Below the pieces are notes generated by a model. That model was given only the letters and a program-made list of their open reading frames with translations, was not told the DNA's origin and did no database searches. A stretch of 64,000 nucleotides of DNA from Stagonosporopsis chrysanthemi (taxonomy: Eukaryota; Ascomycota; Dothideomycetes; Pleosporales; Didymellaceae), in the NCBI GenBank assembly GCA_022560025.1, contig JAFISE010000056.1, positions 121,360-185,359 on the forward strand, given 5' to 3'. The position numbers and the translations under genes are program-made. Each line of letters begins with the position of its first letter. The first letter of the stretch is position 1. Below are positions 56,496 to 64,000 of the stretch, in pieces.

Positions 56496-56874
56496 TGCCT
56501 CGCCTCATTTCACCTCGCCTCGTCGGACGCATACACAACAGTGCGCGAAATGTAGCAACATCAGCCCATTCTTTTGCGTAGAATGGCACAAAAGCGCCTT
56601 GTGTGGATTGGGGGGGTGGGGGGCAGAACACGCTAGCATGGGGCGGAGTGCAGGTACTCGACAAAAGGGAACAGACAGGACAGGGGGCTGAGGAAAGTGC
56701 AACAAAGACATTATCATTTGTCAAAAGCTCGATGGCGACGATAACCCATTCCATCCAGGTCCCCCCTCTGTCCAGATCGAGCGTCAGACCTATGGATACC
56801 GCGCTGGACAGCTGGCGATTGATTACAATTAAGCCTCCTCCATCCGTTTCTCTTTCTCTTTCACCCCCCTCCGC

Positions 56875-58461
56875 TCAAGGCTTAACACATGCCACCATCA
56901 ACCTCTCGTAATCCCCCCTCGTCTCACCCTCAATCCGCTTAACCAAATCCCTGCCAAACTTCTTCTTATACTCTGCACTAACCGCGTTCATAAAATTGCG
57001 ATCCCAATGACACCTCACCACGCGCTGAACAAGCAGCTGATCCTTGGTACCCAAACCAGCCATACTCTCCTCGAGCCGCACAGCCTCAGCCAGCGCGCGG
57101 TTCTGCGCGCGCGCAAGCAGCAGCAGGAGGGCGTCTTGCATGTGGCCGGAGAAAGACGATTTGAGCACGGCGGCGAGGTCCTTGTGGAAGCGGGCGTGGT
57201 AGGAGAGGGCGATGGCGCGCAGCTGGGCGTCGTTTTTGGAGGTGAGGATCTGGCAGACCTGGGCGGCGTTTTTGCTCAGCATGGTGCCGATGCCGGTCTG
57301 CAGGTCGGTGACGGCCTGCTCGATTTCGTGCGGGATCGCCGGGTGCGAGTCCTCGGCGCGTCGGGCCGAGGTGATCATCATGTACATTTGCTCTGTGCCG
57401 GCGGAGAGGTCGCCGCGCAGGTCGGAGTCGAGGGATTTTTTGAACAGCCGCTGGTATTCTTGCTTGATGGCGTTGATGTCGGCGTTGCTGCGGCCGATCA
57501 GAACGTCGTCGATGATGGCTTCCTTGGTGCCCAGGCCTTTCATGGCGTGGAAGAGGTTCTGGCAGTCGGAGACGAGGGGGCCTTGGGCGATTTCCACGAG
57601 GCCCTCTTTGAAGTAGCTGCTGGTCTCCTTCTCGAGGTCCTTGACCATGTCTCGCATTATTTTCTGGTTGTACTGCGTGCGGATGGTGTTGATCTGAATG
57701 GGGTCTTTCTTGGCCAAAATTGCAATCAATGCCTTCTCATCGGTTCCAAACCCCTTCATGGCCTTGCGAATACCCTCAACATCTCTCGAAACGTCAATAT
57801 TTGCTGTCTGCTGGGGTCCGTATCCGAGGGACGGCTGTGCCGGAGGGCCATACTGTTGCTGGGGCGGAGGAGGTTGATACTGGCCCGGCGGCGCACCATA
57901 CGGTTGTTGTGGTGGTGGCGCTCCATACTGTCCCGGTGGCGGTGCTCCATACTGTCCCGGTGGCGGTGCTCCATACTGTCCTTGCTGCGGCGGTGCGCCA
58001 TACTGGCCGGGTGGGGGACCTGGGGGAGGGGCGTACTGGCCGGGCGGGGGACCTGGGGGAGGGGCGTACTGGCCCTGGGGAGGTTGCTGACCCCACTGCT
58101 GTGGCGGTGGAGCGCCATACTGGCCTTGAGGTGGTCCGCCGTACTGGTTAGGTGGGGGCGCACCGTACTGCCCCGGTGGCGGCTGGCCCCATTGTTGTTG
58201 TTGTGGAGGCGCGCCGTACTGGCCCTGGGGTGGATACTGTTGATTTTGCATTGGAGGTTGCCCGTAGCCTTGGGGAGGTCCTTGCTGGTACTGTGGCTGC
58301 TGGCCGTAGGGCTCTGACGGGTATTAATACTTGATTGTCTCCGCTGCCAAGTTGCGGCACGGGCAATGTTTACACCAGAGATGCACAGCCCGCGCAGGTG
58401 GTGACTTACGGCCTTGATAGGGTGGCTGCCCGTAGCCCCCGGGTGGTTGGTGGTATGCCAT
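56875..58461 (-). CDS. Annexin with Pro/Gly/Gln-rich N-terminus
   Basis: Exons 58461-58410 and 58313-56875 are joined by a 96-nt intron (GTAAGT, ATTAATAC branch, GTCAG) and encode 496 residues. The first about 160 residues are a low-complexity tail built from GQYGAPP-like units (QPPPGQYGAPPPNQYGGPP and similar). Four annexin repeats follow, starting at DVEGIRKAMKGFGTDEKALI. Repeat 1 has GFGTDE and repeats 2 and 4 have GLGT, the calcium/phospholipid loops; the third repeat (SKNAAQVCQILTSKND) lacks the canonical GxGT. Annexins bind acidic membranes in a calcium-dependent way. The tail resembles those of fungal and animal annexins such as annexins 7 and 11. Confidence 0.95.
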
Positions 58462-59681
58462 TAGTTGGAACTGGGGGGCTTCGTTGAGGTGTAAGCACTA
58501 CGTAAGGATGTTCAGCGGGCACGATGGGGAGGTGCAAGCGGAAGCTGATGGCACAGATATGTGGGCTGCGAGCGGTGCTGGGTAAGCTTAAGATTGTGCG
58601 GAAGCCGGCGCAACCAGACGATGGGGCAACCATACGATGGGGCAACCAGACGACTCGGCCCAACCAAAGACGACCCGGGCTGAGCACTTTGGAGGCGCAA
58701 ACACACACGACTCCGCCCCGCGCTGGTGGGGTTCAGAAATGACGACAATGCTAAGCAGCTACAAGACCGGTGTCTCTCGGCTCGCAGCTCCTCTCGCGGC
58801 GCTGATTCGCTGCAGCGAATGGTTCGCAGGTCAGGCGCGCACGCGCTAATCACCCACCGTCTGCTGCCTAACACCAACACTAACAGCCGACCGGGCACAT
58901 GGCACACAGTGTTCGCTAGTGCGCAAGGCTGTGCTGTGCGTGCGGTGCATCATCGCCATCTACCTACTCGTCCACCGGACCGGCGTCTTGCAACCCAACG
59001 GCGAAGCTCTTGCTCTTGCGAAGACAGAGAAACTGGCCAATAGCGGCACCCGAAAAACTTACAATTTCCCACTTTACAAACAGCTACTACACAACGGTAA
59101 CAATAAATGTCTAAAACATGTTTGTGCAGGTAACCTTTTTAGAATGATTAGAAAGCAGGCCTAAACAAAATCGAAATCTAGAATTGTGGCGTGGACTGTA
59201 TGTATCATCACATCTCAACAGAGGGAGGCTGTGGCGGCGCTCGGCTCGTCTTTCTTTCTGGGACGCGCCGAACAGCCACATGCCGGGAGCTCGGGCAGCG
59301 CAGTCGGTAGGTATGTATGTAGTGTACATACGACCGCGATGCGATCTCCCGGTAGTCGATGCTGTGAAAAGGCCGCTGTGGAAGTGGGTGGCGCAGCTCC
59401 TGCACTCTGCGACATGGACCTTGGAAGCACGCACAACACAACGGACAATGGCTATCCGGGATAGAGAAGTACATCGAGCGAGAAGCGCTACGACAATAAG
59501 ATGATTACAGAAAGATGACCACAGAAATACAAAATACATCAAGATCACTCCAGGAAATCGTTCCCCGAGTAGAAAACACTACTATGAGTATCCCTCCTCC
59601 TCCCCCCCAAAAAAAAACGCCCGGCGCCCAGCGCCGCCACACATCCCCACCCGGTGTCCGTCCAGCGCCTACCTCGACCCC
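58462..59681. other. Intergenic region upstream of annexin
   Basis: The 1.2-kb stretch carries the annexin promoter and the 3' flank of the poly-Q gene. Frames here are short and lack recognisable similarity. Near 59590-59620 there are short C and A homopolymers. Confidence 0.5.
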
Positions 59682-60269
59682 CTACCGGCGCTCACTACTC
59701 CCCCCCACGCTCCGCAGCAAACTCATCAAACTGCCCCCCAGCGTCGGCCGCCGCTCAAGATCGACATCCTTCCTATACCTCGCGACCTCGTCGTCGTCCC
59801 AGTCTGCATACTCCCTTGGCGGCTGCTGCTGGGGCTGCGGTTGTAGCTGCACAAGTGGTCTGCATTCGTTCTGCAACGGCGGGGCGTGCGCGGACTGCGA
59901 CTGGGCCTGCGACTGGAACGAGAGTGCCGAGTCGTAGCTGTGGCGGGGACGCTGGGACGAGGAGGAGCGTCTGCGACTGCGGTGGGCCGGGGGGTGCTGA
60001 TGGTACGCTGGCGACGCAGGGGGGAGGGATTTCTGCTCGGGCGGCGGGAAAGGAGGGGGCTCGGGGAGAGGGTGTTGCTGCGGGATGGATGGCAGCGGGT
60101 GCGTCGGGTGCGAGGTTGCGTATGGACTTGTGGGCGAGAGGGAGGTGTTGTAGCTGTGGGCGCGGCTGTAGTCCGAGCATGTGCGTTGGCGGGTTGATGC
60201 TGGGATGGCGATTGGGGTTGATGTTGGCGGGGGTTGGTGGTAAGGGGCTGTTGGTGGAAAGTAGCCCGA

Positions 60270-60345
<76 letters not shown>

Positions 60346-60476
60346 CGCGGTCGTTGCGGATACGGCACTGTCCCCGGCGTTGTGGGATACGGGGGGTTCG
60401 AGTGTGAGCGTACCCGCTGCTGGGGATGGTAGCCTGGATGCAACTGCCCTGAGTGGACGGACCCGTAGGACGACAT
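59682..60476 (-). CDS. Low-complexity protein with a 25-residue poly-Gln tract
   Basis: An intronless frame of 264 residues from the ATG at 60476 (MSSYGSVHSGQ). It is almost entirely disordered: Pro/His/Tyr-rich start, 25 consecutive Gln (CAA/CAG mixed), a long Pro/Ser-rich stretch, a Gln/Pro patch and an acidic motif REYADWDDDEVARYRKD. The C-terminus ends in GGSLMSLLRSVGGSSERR, a short amphipathic helix that is the only non-repetitive candidate for a conserved site. No domain or family is recognised. The sustained composition and start context support a real gene, possibly a transcriptional or signalling adaptor (inference only). Confidence 0.65.
60270..60344 (-). repeat. CAA/CAG trinucleotide tract coding for 25 Gln
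   Basis: Seventy-five bases of alternating CAG and CAA codons on the minus strand, a hexanucleotide CAACAG repeat. It is in frame with the low-complexity protein and should be length-polymorphic. Confidence 0.95.
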
Positions 60477-61725
60477 GGTGGTGAAGTCCTCGGGGTAGAA
60501 AAGACGGTAGGCTAGCAGGAGATTCGTTTTGGCGGCTTGGTCGCTGGCGTCGACCTTTTTCCCGTGATGTACATGGGCTGAACTTCAGGCTTGGCTGAGG
60601 GCCGTATCCTGTTTTTTTTGAGGGCGATGTCGTATGCGGCTGGTCCTGATGTGATCAATGTGCGGATGTTGTGACGTTTCGCAATAATCAACGTGAGGTA
60701 ACTCACTCGCAACCAAACCTGCAGCGCCCGTTCATATACCCCTTCAACATTGTCTCTCACGGGGTGTTGCTTGCTCAGCCCTGCCAGACTGACCCACCTC
60801 TCCACCGGTCCACGATCGACTCAGCACAGATGCAAACACATGTGCTCCAATCACCTCACCGCGCAGCATAGCCGGTGAGCGCTCGCGGCACGGCAGCTAG
60901 GGACCGACAGGGACTGACAAGGACTGGACAGGGCAAGGGGCAACGGTGGATGACATCAACTGCAGACGGGGTGGCGGTAAGCGAGCGTTGGGTGCCTGGC
61001 TAGCGCGACGAGTGTGTGGTATGGATCTGCGTATCGACCACCGGCATGCGGGGTAGACATTATCAACAAGTGGTGCCTGTGGAGAAAGTTGGACCGCGAA
61101 AGCGCGGGGGCGGAGAAAGGTACTGTACGCGACGTATGCAGGAGAAGGTTTAGTCTACGTGTTCAGGAATACATTATCTAGCTGACTGACTATACCACCC
61201 ACTCGCTCGCTCGCTCGCTTGCTATGCACCGCGTAGTGCAGAATTCTATATCGTGTACAGTAGAGTAGGTTGGATTAGGGAATTGGAAAAACCGCACATT
61301 CTTTAAACGCCAAACGCGCCTGCAAATGCCGTTGCCGTGTACGCCGTCGGTCCCGAAGTCGCAGTTGCCACTGGCGAAGTCGGGGTCGAAGAAGGGAGGG
61401 AGAGGGAAGGATGGGGAAAGGCTGTGTTTGTGTGGAAAAAGATGTGAAAGCGGTCGCGAACTCAGACTTCAGCGCTTGAAGTGGGTGTTCGGAGCGTGCT
61501 GGAAGAATAAATAAGGCCCCGTGCCGATTCTATGGCTTTTTGGTGTGGATGTAGGTGGTCCGTGGGTTTAACAGGGGCTGCCAACTGTGGTGTTGCTGGT
61601 GCTGCGATGCACGGCTTCGTCCACGCTGGAGGTGCAGGTGGGGCTCTGCATGCGTGTGGGGCTGTGGAGTCGCATTGGACGACACCGACACCGACGCGGC
61701 GTCCGATTGTGCCATGGCCGTCCAC
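60477..61725. other. Intergenic region, poly-Q promoter and GT32 3' flank
   Basis: This 1.25-kb interval holds no recognisable gene. A short CTCG tetranucleotide repeat lies at about 61202-61219. Confidence 0.5.
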
Positions 61726-63074
61726 TCAGTTGTAGATTTTGCCCACGTGGCGCTCGTTCTCGGGTTTCCAGGTGCCTGCAGCAAGTCAGTCTTGGCTCAC
61801 GAAAAAGGCGCGGATGTATGACAAGGCGATGCAGACAAGGCGATGCAGACAAGGCGATGCAGACAAGGCGATGCAGACAAGGAGATGCAGGCAAGGAAAT
61901 GCAGACAAGGAAATGCAGACAAGGAAATGCAGACAAGGAAATGCAGACAAGGAGATGCAGACTTGCCTTCAAAGGCGTGTTTCACAAACGCCATGGGATC
62001 GTCATCCTCGCCAGCGCCCATGGTCTTGATACCGGGGCTGAAACTGGTGATGGGCAGCACAATGACGTCGCCGACCTTCTTGGGGGCCTTCATGCCGGTG
62101 AAGTGCTCCCAGGTGATGTTGCCCTTGCTGGAGGTCATGTCGAAGTAGTCCGGGTCGTTGAAGAAGTTGAAGATGGCGTCGGTCCAGCGGGCCGGGCCGG
62201 TGAACTCGATGATGCCCTTGTGGTCCTTTGTGAGGTGGCCCTCGGCCTTGCGCTTGAGCGTCTCGTGGGTGATGTTGGCGACGACGTCGACGAGGACAGG
62301 GTGGCCGGGCTTGGCCTGCATGGTCCACTGGCAGAACTGGATGCGGCGAGAGTACCACTCTGCCCAGTCTGGGCGGTCCGGGTCGGCCTCGATGCCAATG
62401 ACCATGCCGTACGAGTTGGTGGGCACGTCCGAGGGGATCCAGTCGGCGGCGCTCTTCAGGGCCGAGGTGTCAATGTCCGAGTAGATGCCGCCGCGGGCGA
62501 GGAGAATCAGATAGCGGAAGAAGTCGGCCTTGAGGACGGGCAGAGGCAGGGCGTTGTAGGCCTCGAGGACCTCGGGGACCGAGGCATACAGGTGTCGGAT
62601 GAGGTGGACGGCGACGTTGTCGGTGATGACCTCGTGGACAAAGTTGGGGTGGTGGATGGACCAGCTGGCCTCGGCCTCGCGGAAGGCCTCGCTGAACTCG
62701 CCCTGGGCCGGGGTGTACTTCCAGGTCTGCCAGATGTAGGCGGGGAACTTGGAGTCGACGTCGTAGGGGAACTGGTAGGCGAGCTGCTGCTTGAGCGGGC
62801 GCGAGTGCAGCTCGTCGAGAGGGATCTGCTCCTTGGGCTTCTTGGCCGGGGCATCGGGGCTGTTGAAGGCCTGGTCTGCCTTTGCGGCCTGGTCCTTTGC
62901 CTGCTGCGCGGCCTTTGCGGCGGCCTCATTGGGGTTGACCCACGGGCTGGGCTTGGGCAGGTCGTGGGCGTTCTTGAAGGTGGGCGAGCGGTTGCTGGTG
63001 TGGTGCGACTTGAACATGAAGAAGAGCGTCAGGCAGGCCAGCGACAGCACGAGGGCCTTTTTGAAGGTGAGCAT
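61726..63074 (-). CDS. GT32 glycosyltransferase, second copy, with a GC-AG terminal intron
   Basis: Exons 63074-61967 and 61775-61726 encode 385 residues. The type II anchor is FKKALVLSLACLTLFFMF near the N-terminus, followed by an Ala/Lys/Gln-rich stem. The catalytic domain shows FPAYIWQTWKYTP, VLKADFFRYLILLARGG and the DXD in IYSDIDTSALK. Late landmarks match OCH1/HOC1-like alpha-1,6-mannosyltransferases, including WTDAIFNFF and DPMAFVKHAFEG. The final intron (191 nt) uses a GC donor (G|GCAAGT) and a CTGCAG acceptor. Splicing it joins FEG to TWKPENERHVGKIYN, the expected family ending. Reading through instead gives a repetitive Cys/Leu/His tail, so the unspliced frame is not the product. 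It is a Golgi mannosyltransferase by family. Confidence 0.92.
61821..61960. repeat. Minisatellite: ten tandem copies of a 14-bp unit
   Basis: Ten consecutive 14-base units (ACAAGGCGATGCAG and variants with AGATG or AAATG), 140 bp in total. The array lies entirely inside the terminal intron of the GT32 gene. The first four copies are identical; later ones form two variant classes. Confidence 0.97.
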
Positions 63075-63902
63075 GGCGGCGCGGGTGGTTGGTGAGGGCG
63101 GGGATGTGGACGTGTGCGAGACACCGGGGACGGCGGCGGGGAGGGCGCTGAGGAATGCCTATCGCCCGTCGCGCGCTCACAGTCGTGGCCGGCTGGGGGA
63201 ACCTTGGCCCTTATCTGGCGGCGCTGGTCGATGGGCCGGACAATGCACAGTGCCAGCTGCTTCCGGCAATTGCGTGTCGTGGTCGGGTGCAGAGGCGGAG
63301 GACGCTCTGGGGACAGGCGGCGGGACTAAGAAGACAGAAGACACAAGACGCAAGACGCAAGACGCTGCTGGCAGGACGAGACTGGAGAGCTGGAGTGCAG
63401 TGCGCGCGAGTTTTGTTGGGCGATGCGTAGCCCGCGGTCGGATCTTTTCTCAAGGGCAGCGCAGCAGGGGCCCGGGGTCGTTTCACAGCGCCCGGACGCG
63501 CTACCAAGCATCTCGCATAACGCCCGCTGAGTCGCCCGTCGCCGATCGCCTGCAGCGTGCGGCGTGCCTGGGCCTGCGCAACGCTCCGCCGGTTCCTGCG
63601 TGCAGTGGTGCGGCCTCGCTCCGCCGACGACTGGCTGCCAGCAAAGGGGGGCGTCAGCCAGGCTTTGATGGCTTCCATGGCAGTCATGGCAGTCATGGCA
63701 GGCAGGCATGGCAGGCAGTCTGCGAGCACTGCAGCCCGCCACGCGTCGCCGCCAGTACACAGCAAATCCCATCCAGATGCAGCTCCCACAGCCCGCCGCC
63801 GCCACACGTCTGACGCCACGTCTGACGCGGCCGTTGAGCCCGCTACCAGCCTCTGCGCCGTGTAGCACGCTTGCTATTTAACACTGTACATAATCGCACC
63901 AC

Positions 63903-64000
<98 letters not shown>
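63075..64000. other. GT32 upstream region and window end
   Basis: The promoter side of the GT32 gene, GC-rich, with short imprecise repeats: AAGACGC-like units near 63335-63365 and CATGGCAGT-like units near 63676-63720. No gene is recognised. It ends in poly-C. Confidence 0.5.
63904..64000. repeat. Terminal poly-C tract, at least 97 bases
   Basis: C homopolymer from 63904 to the window end. It is not a telomere repeat (no TTAGGG/CCCTAA units). Its true length cannot be seen. Confidence 0.95.

Larger units (their letters stand above)
56004..56874. other. Intergenic region with poly-C and CA repeats
   Basis: The interval between the arrestin-like locus and the annexin 3' end holds a 52-base C run, a short CA microsatellite and further C/G-rich patches (56615-56635). 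No gene is recognised. Confidence 0.7.

Noticed and set aside
57007..58317. 436-codon open frame on the plus strand
   Set aside because: It is antisense to the annexin gene; the Arg/Trp/Leu-rich second half is the complement of the Pro/Gly/Gln repeat.
61821..61960. CRISPR-like regular repeat
   Set aside because: Units are 14 bp, directly adjacent with no spacers, in a eukaryotic intron; it is a minisatellite.
61797..61966. Cys/Leu/His-rich repetitive C-terminus of the GT32 frame
   Set aside because: It results from reading through the intron. Splicing G|GCAAGT to CTGCAG restores the expected family ending.
61587..63095. 502-codon open frame on the plus strand
   Set aside because: It is antisense to the second GT32 gene. 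Its Gly/Val/Glu-rich composition is explained by strong codon bias on the real strand.
63904..64000. Telomere at the window end
   Set aside because: The tract is pure C without CCCTAA or another telomeric unit.

Overview
The window is nuclear DNA of a filamentous ascomycete (Pezizomycotina, probably Dothideomycetes). The evidence is short spliceosomal introns of about 45-70 nt with GTAAGT-type donors and CTAAC-like branch points, and typical fungal families: a GPI-anchored GH76 enzyme, OCH1-like GT32 transferases, a CFEM protein, a Pro/Gly/Gln-rich annexin and a Nab2-like poly(A)-binding protein. There are no operons, tRNA or rRNA genes, no CRISPR array and no complete transposon.

Layout. 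0.1-2.5 kb: a head-to-head pair encoding the two halves of the Tm-1-like architecture (TIM-barrel protein and UPF0261 protein). 2.7-15.4 kb: a carbohydrate-flavoured block with a GH76 alpha-1,6-mannanase-like protein, a cytochrome P450, a GT32 glycosyltransferase, an acyltransferase-3 membrane protein, a GT8 glycosyltransferase and an MFS sugar porter. 15.4-18.3 kb looks empty. 18.3-21 kb: an unknown membrane/coiled-coil/zinc-binding protein and a small secreted CFEM protein broken by a one-base frameshift. 22.3-26.6 kb: full-length 5-oxoprolinase. 27.3-32 kb: a decayed SNF2-helicase fragment and a broken membrane/coiled-coil gene with a 54-bp internal repeat. 32.6-38.6 kb: protoporphyrinogen oxidase (HEM14), Nab2-like mRNA-binding protein and a small single-pass membrane protein. 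39.3-44.3 kb: an F-box gene with an in-frame stop, a small catalase-like protein, a TDT-family transporter and an 86-residue zinc-ribbon protein. 44.6-44.9 kb: an assembly gap between two diverged copies of a poly-G-led segment. 44.8-48.8 kb: a large GMC oxidoreductase-alpha/beta hydrolase fusion. 50.2-56 kb: a short-chain dehydrogenase, an ABHD12-like hydrolase, a multipass membrane gene with an in-frame stop, and an arrestin-like fragment with a frameshift at a C run. 56.9-63.1 kb: annexin, a poly-Q protein and a second GT32 gene whose terminal GC-AG intron carries ten copies of a 14-bp minisatellite. The window ends in 97 C residues.

How the genes fit together. Housekeeping functions (glutathione-cycle 5-oxoprolinase, haem synthesis, mRNA export) are interspersed with accessory genes. 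The only stretch that suggests a joint pathway is 5-15 kb (P450, two glycosyltransferases, acyltransferase, sugar porter), which could make a decorated glycan or glycolipid; this is inference from neighbourhood alone. Six loci carry apparent reading-frame lesions, and the window contains long C/G homopolymers and a gap. Some lesions may therefore be sequence errors rather than real pseudogenes; the arrestin-like case, at a C7 run, is the clearest suspect.

Exon boundaries were inferred by eye from splice signals and protein continuity, and no database search was run.
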